This document shows positions 1 to 11,496 of a stretch of DNA of 64,000 bases, piece after piece (within the stretch, counting starts at the first letter, position 1; every line of letters begins with the position of its first letter). The stretch is from assembly GCA_021030915.1 (NCBI GenBank), contig JAGEMR010000109.1, positions 35,794 to 99,793 on the forward strand, read 5' to 3'. The position numbers and the translations under genes are program-made. Under the pieces are notes generated by a model. That model was not told the DNA's origin, ran no database searches, and saw only the letters and a program-made list of their open reading frames with translations. Source of the DNA: Astrothelium macrocarpum. Its lineage: Eukaryota; Ascomycota; Dothideomycetes; Trypetheliales; Trypetheliaceae.

Positions 1-63
1 AAGCTCCCTGACACCGGGTAAATGCCGAACCAGAATTTGTTTTTTTAGCGGGGAAGTTTTGGC

Positions 64-836
64 CTATTTCTCATTCCATTCAAGATTGAATCTTCCTTCA
101 CTTTTCTGGTAGTCGTTCAAACACTGCACAACCTCCTCTGCACTCCTCGCCTCGACTAAAATCCCCGCATTAGGTGGCGCAACGAAGCCATGCGTTACTG
201 CCGTTTTGACCCATGTTATTAATCCATCCCAGTATCCTTCCACATTGAACACGACGATGCCTTTGGCATGAATTCCTAATTGGTTCCAAGTCACAACCTC
301 CATCAACTCCTCCAATGTACCGTACCCTCCGCTCAAAGCTACGAAGCCGCTCCCCTCGCCGCCTGCAATCACTTCCTTCGCCATCATCTGCTTTCGCGAG
401 TGCATATCCGCCACTACTGTCGTGCGCCCAAACACCTGCTCATCCAACAGGCGTTGCGCCTCGTGCTCCACACTCGTTGAGCTGGGATCGTAGCCCTGTT
501 CGAACTTCACAAGAGCAGCAGGGATGACACCGTGCACAGCTTGCGGTCCGCTGAGCGCAACGAGAGTTCTGGCCAGCTCGCCCATGATGCCAACGGTACC
601 ACCACCATAGACAAGTGAGATGTTGTGAGCATGGAAGGTTTGGGCAAGGGCACGGGCGGCAGCCATGTGAGCGGGAGATGTGCCGGGGGAGGCACCGCAA
701 CTAAAGCATATGTCATCAGTGAAGCTCAGTAGATAGTCGACAGTCGTGGTACATACAAGACGCAGACGACTGGCCCTTTCTTGGCGCTAGTATTAGATAC
801 CGAAGTGCCGTCCTGCAAGGTGCTTGTTGCTGCCAT
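64..836 (-). CDS. LOG-family nucleoside 5'-monophosphate phosphoribohydrolase
   Basis: Two exons, 836-757 and 700-64, give 238 aa. The 56-nt intron (701-756) has a GTATGT donor and a TTTAG acceptor. Splicing creates the expected N-terminal Rossmann segment VCVFCGASPG, which supports the start at 836. Family marks are YGGGTVGIMG near residue 58, MHSRK near 126-130 and SGGYGTLEE near 150-158, matching the LOG signature (PGGxGTxxE) with Pro replaced by Ser. Family members release a free base from cytokinin riboside monophosphate or hydrolyse other nucleoside monophosphates in the cytosol, and were long mislabelled lysine decarboxylases. The gene is divergent from the CLPTM1-like gene. The true substrate in fungi is not established; the family call is firm. 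Confidence 0.88.
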
Positions 837-1377
837 ATTAGAGAAAGTGCCCAATGCAGACAACTTAGACCTGGTGTGGAAAGGGCTCTTTGAAGAAGAT
901 AATAGTACTTTGTATTGTGAACAGCGTATTAGTTGCTATCTGTAAGCCATATAGCGAGCAGACGCTTTAAGTAAGCTCAACACAATATCACTGAGAACCC
1001 CAACGGTCAACGCGGTTTTAGAATTGGTTACGAGGATGTCCAATTAGAAACGCACACAGAAGCACACTGGTACTGCAGGCGCCGCCAGGATCACACTCTC
1101 GGCACAGAACCGCCAATGTGCAACAAAGGCCGCCCGCGCCATCCACGTCTCCTCTGGCACGAAATGCAGAGTGGGTGATCTAAGGTGGACGCGTCTGGTT
1201 GCATCATCGCGCGGCGGAAAAGCGACCCCGGCGGAAACAACGGGGTAGGCTAATCTTTTTTTTGGACCTAGCCGTCTCTCAGCCAAGATCTCGTACCAGG
1301 CTATACAGCTCCCTTGACAGGCTCGGAATTGCAGACCAAGGTCAGCGCTACTAGCTTCTTGCGTAGACTTTGACAAA
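837..1377. promoter_or_regulatory. Shared upstream region of LOG-like and CLPTM1-like genes
   Basis: A 541-base gap between two divergent start codons must hold both promoters. A pyrimidine-containing stretch lies just before the CLPTM1 start. I see no gene or recognisable operator here. Confidence 0.5.
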
Positions 1378-3392
1378 ATGCCAGACGCAACTGGGAGACC
1401 GCAACAGCAGGGGCAGCAGCAAGACGGATGGGTGAGGCAGAATTTGATTATTAGTTGAAGATGAAACTGACAATAAACTAGGCATGGATGCAAAAAATCG
1501 CCCAAAGCATCGGCATATTTCTGCTGGTCCAATTCGCCATGAATCAATTCATGGGGAACAAGTCAAACACCAATTCTGCCAGCAATGTCCCAGGAGCAAA
1601 CGATCCTATACCGGCTTTTGGCGACAGACCCTCTTCTGCCGATCCAGAAGGCCCATATAATCCGGTACCGCAGAATATCGCTCCTATGTGGCCGCAAGAT
1701 ACGCTCTTAGATATAAGCATGTACATATCGACCTCCTTGGCCATGCCATCCCTGAAGTCAATGCCAAGAGAGTCCCTCATCTTCGAAGAAAAGAATTTCA
1801 GACTAGGCAATTGGAGTGACAGCCGTGAGATTGCAACCACCATCGACCTTCCAAGACAGGTGCAAAATAATCACACTTTATGGGGACACTTTTATGTTGC
1901 GCAATCTGGGACACCCTTGGACCCTACGGCGCCAGGATATAATGTTGCTGCTGCATATCATTTCTTCAGACCATTAACGCAGCATTTGCCTAGAAAGAAG
2001 ATTAGGAAAACAAGGAGTCTTCTCGCAGCCAGTAATGAGACGGAATTGGTAGAAGAAGAACCCGAATCAAAGGCAACTGTCGTTGCAAACTACTATCATC
2101 CAAACTTCACGCTCTCTCTGATTCCAGATGCTGGTATTCAAAAATATCCTCAGCTCCATCCAGCAGTTCGCCAGCACATTGCTTTAGAAAGCACAGGCGC
2201 GAGGGATAATTCAGGCCAGAATGGGTGGTATTATCCAGTTCTGTTCTGGAACACTTTTTGGCAATTAAGAGATCACATGACGGAACTCAATGAAACAACT
2301 AAGACGTTGCCGCTGCGTATCGATCTAAACCACCAAGCAAATTGGAAATTCAGTATCATTGCCAGCATGGACATGGGCATGAAAGAAACCGCACGTAAAG
2401 CTGCAGCAGGTGAAGTGACAACAGGAGGGGATGGCTCGGAATTCGAAGAAGTCAAACGCATCCTTCTTGATAGCAATCCCATCCTCCTCATGACTACCGG
2501 TGTGGTCACTGTCCTCCATACCGTATTTGAGATGCTCGCCTTCAAGAACGACGTAAGCCACTGGCGCAAAAAGAAAGACAACGTGGGAACGAGCGTTCGC
2601 ACCATCCTTGCAAACGTCATCATGCAAGGCATCATCTTCCTCTACCTCATGGACAACAACGAGAACACGTCCTGGATGATCCTCTTCGGCCAAGGCATGG
2701 GTATCGCCATCGAAGCTTGGAAAATCACCAAAGCTGTCAACGTCCGTGTCCGGCCAACAGCCCCTGGGTCTTTCCTTCCCTACACGGTCCAGTTCGAAGA
2801 CAAGCATGTACTCTCCGATTCCGAAAAGAAGACCCAAGAATACGACCAAATCGCATTCAAGTATCTCTACATTGTCGCCATACCCTTGCTCCTCGCCTAC
2901 GCCGGCTACAGCCTCGTTTACGAGACCCACAAGTCCTGGTATTCGTTCGTCATCACGACGCTCGTGGGCTCTGTTTATGCCTACGGCTTCCTCATGATGG
3001 TGCCTTCGCTTTACATCAACTACCGGCTCCAGTCGGTCGCGCACATGCCTGCCCGCGCCATGACGTACAAGTTCCTCAACACCTTCATCGATGACTTATT
3101 CGCCTTCACTATCAAGATGCCCACGCTACATCGGTTGGCAACGCTGCGTGACGATGTCATTTTCTTCGTGTACTTGTACCAGAGCTGGAAGTACAAGGTG
3201 GATTACACGCGTGTGAATGAGTTTGGGCAGGGAGGCGATGACGAGGAGGTAGAAGAGAAACAGGCGAACAAGCCGTTGGTTGCTGCGGCAGATGGAGATG
3301 CGAAGGTGAAAGAAGGAATTGAGGGGATCAAGAGTTCGGATGCTAAGGCAACCGGAAAGGTACAGGATGCCGCTGCGAGAAAGAGAAAGTAA
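1378..3392 (+). CDS. CLPTM1-family ER membrane protein
   Basis: Exons 1378-1431 and 1482-3392 give 654 aa. The intron 1432-1481 starts GTGAGG and ends CTAG, and the frame is kept (...DGW then AWMQKIAQ). A hydrophobic segment lies near residues 28-42, followed by a long lumenal domain. At least four further membrane segments lie in the C-terminal half, around ILLMTTGVVTVLH, ILANVIMQGIIFLYL, YLYIVAIPLLLAYAG and LVGSVYAYGFLMMVPSLYIN. The tail is charged and Lys-rich. This is the CLPTM1/CLPTM1L architecture; animal members reside in the ER and act in receptor retention and lipid scrambling. Codon use is C-ending through about 2480-3140 and turns G/T-rich near the stop. Confidence 0.92.
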
Positions 3393-3883
3393 TGCGCTGT
3401 AATGAAAGTATTCCATCGCTGGCCTTTGCTTGTATTATTTTTCGTTATGTAGACATGATGACCGAGTAGCAAGATATCATCCAACCTGATAGATGTATGT
3501 ATCATGTTTATAGGGGTTCGACTTATTGATCGAAGTACTACTGAGACCATAGAACTTAGCTTCGATTCGAATACCAAATTCATGAGATTACGACATGGCC
3601 ATCTCGAATAAATCAAATCCTAATGTTTGAGACAATTTCGGCCTCGATCGTGCGCGTTACAATGACTGTAACTATTCAATACCAGTTCGATCATCTTCGA
3701 TGTCATCTGCCATTTTACCTGCTTTTGCTGTGATCATCTCAATCTAATTTGGCTGCGGCTCATGGTTACCCAGGCATGATCGGGCATCACCTCAGCCGGT
3801 TCTCCCGAACATCTATCGCCTGCAAACTCCATTATGAAGCAAGATAAACCCACCTTCTCCCCCAAAGCTTAGTCATGAGCACT
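3393..3883. other. Intergenic, between convergent genes
   Basis: A 491-base gap between the stop of the CLPTM1-like gene and the stop of the Zn2Cys6 gene. It is AT-rich in the first half and presumably holds both 3' untranslated regions. No open frame looks coding. Confidence 0.5.
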
Positions 3884-5510
3884 CTATCCGTCCAGATCTT
3901 TTGCACCCCAGCATTCACATAGGTCTCGTATCACATGTTCTACGTTCCACCCAATTTCCTTGGACATAGTCCACAAAAGTTCGCGGAGAGCCCTGCGATG
4001 TTCGCGATGACTTAAAAAGCGGCCGCAGAATGAGAGTGGGCCAAACGAATTGACGCGTGCAGGAATGGACGGATTGGTCGAGCACAAGCCGATGATGTCG
4101 AGCGCATAGGCCTCAAGGGTATCATCCAGGTTGGAAATGCGTGCATGAGAAGGCGCTGAGAGATATAAAAGCATGCTGGCAATGTAGAGATATTGGACTG
4201 TTGCGACGTGATACGGTCGTAGCATCCATAGCGAAGGAAAGGGATGATTTCCGGGCTTTGGAGCAAGCGAGTACGGTGAGAAGCTGAGAGGCAGCTGAGT
4301 TCGAAAATTCGTAAGCTCTTCCTCTAGAAAATGCCAGTCATCGGATGCCTCTTCGGATCGCGCATAGCCCCAACAAAAATCTATAACTTTGGCTAAGATG
4401 TATGTTACTATGTTAGCATAGTCATGAGGTAGACCAGTCATAGCCGTTGGTGAGACCGCTCTGGTGTCAATTTTCATCCGCATTGGACGTCGAAGCTCTA
4501 GCGCTACAGTTATGTCTTCTCGGACATAGTTCCAAAATCCAGCCTGGACCAATCCCCATTTCTCTAGATCGATGGACTGCGCGGCAGCAAAGGAGAAAGC
4601 TCCCAGTAGATGGTCCTGGTTCCGAGTGTCACCATTGAGTATTTCATAGGAGCGTAAAAGGCAGGTGGCTGCAAGATATTCAGCTTGTCGGGAAGCGTCG
4701 TACGTCTCTAGCGCAGCAATCAAGTCCTTTAAGCAAGCCTCATGCAGTTTGAGCACCTCGGATGATGAATAACTGCTCGTTCTGCTTCGATGAACTGCCG
4801 AAAAGGCAAGTACCGCCTTGAACAGAACTGGGGTTTCCAGAGCCTTGGGCGGAACAAACTCTGCAAAAAGCGCATGCGGGTCATTTAGATCGTACCAAGG
4901 AGCCAAGATCTCGATGTAATGATGAAACAGGTTTGCAATCACCGGGTCCCGAAGACTTTGTTGGGAGCCGTGAGTGTCGATGCCCTCCTGCTCATTTGAG
5001 TCAAGATAGTCGACTTGAACCAAGCCCGGATCTCGATGAGCTGACCAGTTTTCAGGATTCGCTGAAGATGCTGCAGGAGAACTGTGCTGAACGTGCGTCG
5101 ACTCGCTTGCAAAGCTAGGTAATTGGTCATAGGAAATACCGGATTGGGAATTAGGAGAGCATGCTGGCGTGGCCCAGTGGCTTTGGGACGGAAGTTTAGG
5201 TGCTGTCAGCTGTACTTCTAGATGGCGACATTGGCGGCCTTTCTTGGAGCAGTTCCGGCAGATGGGTAAATTCTCGTCGCCTTCTGAGATCAATACGATG
5301 CTTACACTCGTGAATGCAGGTTTTTCTACATTTGATCTTGCGGTCTCTGCAGGTCAAGCTTTGCCGGCGTCAACGAATGATTCGAATGGAAGCCGACGGG
5401 ATGCTATGTACCACGCTATTCGTAGATTCAGCTTCGCTATTGCTCTGAGGATTGACTGTAGATGTCAGCCTACATTTTGAACTCACTGATCTGGGCATCT
5501 GTGGTTGCAT
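3884..5510 (-). CDS. Zn2Cys6 (Gal4-type) fungal transcription factor
   Basis: The main exon 5280-3884 carries CRNCSKKGRQCRH, the second half of a binuclear zinc cluster, and the long fungal regulator middle region. The first half is recovered by splicing exons 5455-5412 and 5358-5330 onto it (introns 5411-5359 and 5329-5281). The joined stretch reads ACLTCRDRKIKCDE followed by NLPICRNCSKKGRQC, a complete six-cysteine cluster. A possible first exon ends at 5487, with Met codons at 5498 or 5510, giving about 493-497 aa. That last joint uses a 31-nt intron (5486-5456) and is doubtful; further in-frame Met codons lie at 5705 and 5768. DNA binding in the nucleus is expected from the family. The gene is divergent from the PhyH-like oxygenase and so is a candidate pathway regulator. 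Confidence 0.85.
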
Positions 5511-5776
5511 TAGCAAGGAATTCCGTCTAAGAAGAGATAGGGGTAGCCGAGGTTTGAAGAGCGGTGGTTGGCCAGTCCTTTCCGTTCCACCAGAAATCTC
5601 GGGAACGTCTCCTGAACTTGCAATCAACACTTTTCCAATCCTAAAGCCTAAACGTGAGGCATTGTGAGCCCGCTGCTTGTCTCCCTGAGGTTCGATTGAT
5701 GACATGGCTTCGAGAATAAAGATCCAGATACGACTCAGGATGAATGCAACAGTAGGCTCTTTGCACAATCATAGGC
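5511..5776. promoter_or_regulatory. Probable bidirectional promoter, Zn2Cys6 factor / PhyH-like gene
   Basis: About 266 bases separate the two divergent genes if the regulator starts at 5498-5510. I see no clean CGG-N-CCG palindrome of the kind bound by many Zn2Cys6 dimers. If the regulator starts at 5705 or 5768 this region is partly coding. Confidence 0.4.
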
Positions 5777-6953
5777 GTGTATTCAAACTTGCAGAAGTCC
5801 AGGTTTGTAACTATGACTTTTCAACTTGTTTCTAAATTCTCTCGCTCTATGGGACAAAAGGCTCGGATGAGTGGTATAATGAGCAGCATCTGCCGCAGAA
5901 ATTTGTCGTGTTTACCTCTTATCGTCAGACCCGGACAAGACGAACTCGCCACAAATTCTTTATCGTGGAGGAATTTACAAGTTGCGACTAGGGCGCTTCA
6001 CCGTGATGGGCTTATTGTCATCGAAGGCGTTTTGGATCACAAGCTGCTTGATGCTTTGAATGAGAAAATGGTCACAGATGCACACACATTACAATCCGCA
6101 GGAGACAGTATGCCATACAACTACAACAAGGGGTTCGTCTTTTTTTCAAATATGATTCATTCTCCAACTGACAGTAATTGTAGTAACATTCAACAGGATC
6201 CTCCTTTGATACAAGAGCACTTTTCGCCACAAATCTTCCTCAACCCGTTTGTTCGCCAAGTCTTATCATCCGTTATGGGACCACGAGTACGTCTCTCATT
6301 CGTGTCCGGTAACACTGCAATGCCACCAACTCCAGAATTGCCTCCCAAATCACAGCCTGTGCATGCTGATACGGATTTTGATCACCCTTCGTGTCCCTTT
6401 GCCTATGTCGCGAACATTCCCCTCGTCGATATGACAGTGGAGAACGGTAGTACAGAAGTGTGGTTAGGAACTCATACCGATGCTGGGGTTTGGCAGCAGG
6501 AGGGTACCCACGGTGAGCGAGCTAGTGGACGCATCAGAAAGGACCTTCTTGAAGAGCGGCGAGTTATACGGCCACCTTCTCAGCCGGTTGTGAAGAAAGG
6601 TTCGATAATCGTGAGAGACTTGAGATTGTGGCATGCAGGCAAACCGAACTTCAGCAATCAAGTAAGGGTCATGTTAGCAATGACGCACTTTGCCCAATGG
6701 TTCAGGTTAGTTCCAGTGAGATACATTTTGTGGTATCAAGTTTCGGAACTAATCCAGCCTGTTTAGAAACTCGCTGCGCGTTGAATTCGCTCAAGAACTG
6801 GAACAGGTTTTGGAAAGCGCTGGAGGCGATTTTCAAATCCACGCCGATTTCATGCCTGCTGCCGCAATTCGAGAGAACTACTTGAAGAGGCCATTCGGAA
6901 ATGCGTACGACTTCGATCAAGCAGATCGCCTTGAAGAAATATTCCGAGTTTAG
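5777..6953 (+). CDS. Phytanoyl-CoA dioxygenase (PhyH)-like Fe(II)/2-oxoglutarate oxygenase
   Basis: Exons 5777-6132, 6184-6705 and 6767-6953 give 354 aa; a later Met at 5813 is also possible. The first intron (51 nt) is in frame without a stop, but removing it restores the family block YNKGNIQQDPP. The second intron gives the C-terminal helix region starting FRNSLRVEF. The iron triad is visible: H179-x-D181 (PVHADTDFD) and distal H269 (LRLWHAGKPN), with R280 as the likely 2-oxoglutarate contact. PhyH-type enzymes hydroxylate or otherwise oxidise their substrate with O2 and 2-oxoglutarate; in fungi many are tailoring enzymes of secondary metabolism. It sits between a Zn2Cys6 regulator and a convergent lactonase-like gene. 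The substrate cannot be read from sequence. Confidence 0.9.
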
Positions 6954-7199
6954 TATGCTGATTTTTTACCTTCGGATTTTTGTGAAAGACAGTCGAATGC
7001 CAAGACACATATGGTGATTGCAACGAAAAAGTTTTGGATTAGAGAACAAGCCTGATATACAACCAAAATTCAGTTAAAAGTGTGAGCATCTCTCTGCCAA
7101 GAGTTTTTAAGACAAGTGATATCACCGGAGATACGTCATCCGTAATATGTATCTCAGCTCAGTCTCTAAATCTTAGTATTCATAAAGCAGCTCTTGGAA

Positions 7200-8177
7200 C
7201 TAAAAGTCCACCCTCACTACCTTTGCAGACTTCACCACTCCGTCACTCAAAGGATTTTTTAAACCACCATCAGTCGTGAAATACGCTGATTTCCCCTCTT
7301 TGGACTTTACCCAGACACCAGCGGTCGGTCCGAGCAATGCCGGATTGTGCTCACTTCCTTCCGCAGCGACGGTCATGCCTTCCATCGTCTGCTCCGTACC
7401 CCAGCGGTCTAGTGGAATCTTCAAAATAGTGTTCTCGCGATGCGTCGTCACATAAGCTACGGGACCCGAGGCCGCTTTATCATCAATGATCAAGTCGTCT
7501 CCTTGCATCCCCGTTGCAAACGCATGTGCCTCCCCGAGCGGCTCCAAAGTGTTGTCATATATACTCACGCGGCAGAACAACCGTTGCTGTGTGCTGGTGT
7601 AGTATACATATCCAGTTGTCGGCGAATACTTGAGCCCGTTCACTCCAGGCTGAAAGTCTGGTAGGACTAATTCCGCCGCCATGGTGGAATGCGATAACCA
7701 GACCTTCGCGTGTGCCTGCTTGGGAGGGAAACTTGACAGATCCAGATCGATGCGCCAAATGCACGAACCAAAGCTGTCGGCTGCGAGGAGCACCGAATCC
7801 GAAAGCGCACAGAAGCCGTTTAAAGCCTTGGTTTCTGATGGGAAGGTGAAGATTGGACGAGGTTTGCCGCCAGTGCCAATGTTGGCAGTGTCAATGACAT
7901 GTAAGTAGGATTTGCGAGAGCCAAGGCCAAGAAGGTCACTGGTAAGCATGTAAAAGACATTGGCATTCTGCGGCGCGGGTATGATGCCCATGGTCCATTG
8001 ATCTGCTGCGAAAGTATGGACCAGTAGCGGAGCGACTGGTGTGCCAGCAAAGGGCGGAATAAAGTAAAGCTCCTGCCTGTTGGCACAACTGACGAAGAGT
8101 CCACCGTCTTCATGCATCGCGATGTTCTCTAGGAAGTAGCCTGGAGGGAAGATTGAAACAACGGAGGTCTTGGCCAT
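7200..8177 (-). CDS. SMP-30/gluconolactonase-like beta-propeller protein
   Basis: A single exon of 325 aa. The repeat pattern and blocks such as GVNGLKYSP followed by GYVYYTST, and MQGDDLIIDD, match the SMP-30/gluconolactonase/LRE-like six-bladed propeller family. The four metal-ligand positions of SMP-30 all have plausible counterparts: E17 (FLENIA), N120 (ALNGF), N180 (GVNGL) and D227 (QGDDL). The protein may therefore be a metal-dependent lactone or ester hydrolase rather than a degenerate propeller. No signal peptide is apparent, so it is probably intracellular. It is convergent with the PhyH-like gene (246 bases apart) and lies next to a Baeyer-Villiger-type monooxygenase, an enzyme class that makes esters and lactones. 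Confidence 0.82.
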   Translation of the reverse strand: MAKTSVVSIFPPGYFLENIAMHEDGGLFVSCANRQELYFIPPFAGTPVAPLLVHTFAADQWTMGIIPAPQNANVFYMLTSDLLGLGSRKSYLHVIDTANIGTGGKPRPIFTFPSETKALNGFCALSDSVLLAADSFGSCIWRIDLDLSSFPPKQAHAKVWLSHSTMAAELVLPDFQPGVNGLKYSPTTGYVYYTSTQQRLFCRVSIYDNTLEPLGEAHAFATGMQGDDLIIDDKAASGPVAYVTTHRENTILKIPLDRWGTEQTMEGMTVAAEGSEHNPALLGPTAGVWVKSKEGKSAYFTTDGGLKNPLSDGVVKSAKVVRVDF

Positions 8178-9600
8178 TATCTAACAAGTTGTAGCACTTT
8201 AATATGCAAAAAAAATCCTCATGGAATGAATGATTTTGATATCGACGTTAAAGGTTTCAGGACTGGAAAAGGATAGATGGCAGACTTACATGCCTACGGA
8301 AGGTCATATGAAGGCTAGGCGTGAAAATACTAACAGTCAATCGCAGCCAGGTATGATGGCCTTATAAATCCAACACCGAATACCCGGTGGCACAAACTTT
8401 TGAACGTTTTAGCCGGAATAAGATGTCGGCATGGCCGCACATGCGAGCCACCTCTTGCCCGTTAATATGGAGGATGAATCGGATTCACAACAATAATTGT
8501 CCTGTCGATTTAGATCTATGATCACAGGGAATACGTTCACAATGATATGATGATGAATGACAACTGTGATTGGCTGGCGTATAGCTGACCAATCATTTTG
8601 TAGGATCACTAGTTCTTTACATAAACACTAGTCCACTTCAAGATACCTTACCTAAGAGTATACTGGCCAGATATAATTCCGACTAACTTCGTAGATCAAT
8701 ACAAAGGACCGTCAGATCGGTCCTTCAAACTTCCAATAGTAAACATGTGGATTGCAAAGTTTAGGGCGCGATGCTGCCTTATTCCATTTCAAAAGGATCG
8801 ATAAATACCTTCAAGAGGTGAAAGCAGTCACCATTGAGAACCCATATATTATGGGAAACGCCATATGATACTGTTGGATACTTAGAATTCCCCCCAAAAG
8901 AGGCCATCTCGTGAGTCCAGTCGGTCATCGGCTATGTCAACTCTCGCAGGTCAAGCTCTAACAATCAACATTCAGTTCGGCGCGCGTTTCCATACGCGAG
9001 AGCTTGGCGAGCACTTCCTCGGCTCTGCCAAACCCCTTGCGAACGTGTTTGACCTTTGTCCGGCAAATTGTAGAAATCGTCATTGTAGTAATACATGCAC
9101 ACATGAAAGCCGTGTATGAAACTGTCGCGCATGAGACTTTTCCACGATGCCGTGATCCAGCTCAGACCTGGGGTAGCACCTGGGAAGAGCCTACGGGAGT
9201 GTTGGGGGATTTTGGAGCAATATCAGGGATGGGACGTGTCGGCTTCTACAAATAGTCTGGCACTATACAGAATGATTTCGATGTCCAAGTCTCATAGTTT
9301 ACGCAGTAATCTTCCAAATAATTGGGAACCGTAGATTTTGGTGAAACTTATGGCCTATCGGTATCTTTGTTTAAAAATTATAGTAAGATTTGGAATAGAG
9401 CTCTGCCCTGTATCAAAAACATTTAAACCACAAATTAAACACATAAGAAAGAAGAGCGACGAACGAGCTGCAACAGACATCCCAGTCATGAGAAGAAAGG
9501 TTATCGTGACGTCGTCTAATCTCACCTATTGAGAAGCTGCAAGGATACTTGCACTCTACTGATTTTCATATGAGCCTCATACCAAAGAGTCACGCTTCTA
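8178..9600. other. Intergenic, upstream of the SMP-30-like gene
   Basis: A 1.4-kb stretch with no open frame showing coding character or homology I recognise. It holds the promoter of the SMP-30-like gene and the 3' region of the monooxygenase gene. The base composition is A/T-leaning. Confidence 0.5.
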
Positions 9601-11496
9601 TCATCCCTCGACAGACACAGTACGGAAACCCTTCCAGCCAGGCAAGGCAGCTCTAATCTCTTCCTTGTACTTCCCGACACCGCCGGCATAATTGACCTGT
9701 TCAAAAGCTTTACCCGGGAGGCTTCCGCCCATATACGTGGATTTTGTGGTGGGGAAAAGACTGGCATCGCTGAGTTCGTTGATCCGCTTCTTCCATTCTT
9801 GGCTAGCTTCCTCTGTTGGGTCGATAAATTTGAGCCCTTGTGTATTTATCATATTGATTACATCCCTGATCCAACGACCTTGCACTTCTACGCTCGTTGG
9901 ACCATTCGAGAGCAACGTGGGTCCATGAGGTCCGTACAAATGGAACATGTTCGGATAGCCAGAGATAGTAGTTCCCAGGTAGGTGTATGCGGCCTTCTTC
10001 CATTCATCTTTTAGATATGTACCTTTGACGGATTTGAGACCCATGTTTGTCATCCCACCTGTGGTGATGTCGAATCCAGTCGCAATCGCGATCACGTCAA
10101 ACTCATAGTGATTGCCGTCGCTAGTTTTGATACCAGTCTCTGTAAACTCTACAATCTCATTACCTGAAGCTTTGGATATGTCAACAACATCTACCGTCGG
10201 CCGGTTGAATTGCTCGTAGAAATTCTGCTCTAAGCAGGGACGTTTGACACCAAATGGATGTGGTGGCTCGACAGGACATAGCAAATCTCGTTTTCGAGGA
10301 TCATGGATCCGAGCCCGCTGCTTTTTTGCCCAGAAATTGTAAGCTTCTCGGTTGGCCTTCATATCGAATAGATAATCCTTGTAGTTGCCGAGCCAGTATG
10401 CGAAACCCCCGTGATCCCACAATTGCTGGTAAAATCGTTCTCGATCACTTGCAGTAACATCAAAAGTATTTTTCTCGTCCAAGTCGAAACAGAACCCACC
10501 GAAACATCGCTCACGATAGGCGAAAAGTTCAGGATAAAATGGTTTTAGTTTATTCTGTTCATCCGCACTGAGGTCTCTTTTACCCATTGGTAAAGCAAGA
10601 TTTGGTGTACCTGGGAAGTTTTGGCTTAGGCCACGTGTTTAGATGCTGACACTTACGCTGAAAGACCTTTAGTTCGCCCGCGATTGGGCCCCATTCTTGC
10701 GCGATCTGCACACCCGATGCACCAGTTCCAATGACAGCACAGCGCTTTCCGCGTACATCTACACCGTCTGCTGGCCAGAAAGATGAATGATACATGGTTC
10801 CCTTGAATTTTTCAAGGCTCTTGAAGTCGGGAATATATCGTTTTGCTGCAAATCCCGCGGCAACAATTAAGAATCTTGCTCTGGCTGTCCGTCCATCGAC
10901 AGTTCTCACAGTCCACTTGCCTGAATCTTCATCGAACTCTGCTCCCGTTACGCACGTTTCAAAGGCGCAGTCCTTGGTCAAATTCAAGACTTTATCAACA
11001 TGATCAAAATATTGCTGTAGCTCTTGGTAGTTTGGATAATTGGTACTCCAAGTCCAATCCTTCCAAACTTCTGGAATGGAAAGCTCGTATATAGGAACTT
11101 CGGAATCCACACGAGCCCCGGGGTAGACTGTTTAACCCGGTATAGTATTAGCATCCATCTTCTTCTGGAATTCTTACAAACCTAGAGGATGTGATGCTCA
11201 CTGTTCCATCGCCAAGTTCCTCCAAAATTGGTACCAGCTTCATAAAGCACGGTCTTGTAACCCTGCTTTCGCATCTCGTGAAGAAGGAACACACCGCCAA
11301 AGCCAGCACCAATAATAAGAACATCAAGCTCGAGATTGTCTGCGTAGGGGCCCGCTATGCTACGTCGACGTCCATACTCGGATAGATCTCGATGAAGGAC
11401 GCGCTCCTGACCCTCGTAGTTCTCGAATTGATGGATGCCAGACATTTCTGCCAGACCACGGATTGATAGGGCCTTTCTCAGTTGAGGCTGCTGCAT
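9601..11496 (-). CDS. Baeyer-Villiger-type FAD/NADPH monooxygenase
   Basis: Exons 11496-11202, 11127-10657 and 10610-9601 sum to 1776 nt, or 591 aa. Introns are 74 nt (GTGAGC...AACAG) and 46 nt (GTAAGT...CCCAG). Splicing restores WRWNIYPGARVDSE and VFQRTPNLALPM, both strongly conserved in this family. Motifs in order are the FAD Rossmann loop IIGAGFGGVF near residue 61, GGTWRWN, the type I fingerprint FKGTMYHSSFWP, the NADPH Rossmann loop VIGTGASGVQIA, and the linking IAIATGFD. Such enzymes insert one oxygen next to a ketone to give an ester or lactone, or act on other soft nucleophiles. The length of about 590 aa is normal. It closes the accessory block headed by the Zn2Cys6 factor. Confidence 0.95.

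Noticed and set aside
1044..1547. Open frame of about 167 codons on the minus strand
   Set aside because: It spans the CLPTM1-like promoter and first exon, has no motif, and codon use is not gene-like.
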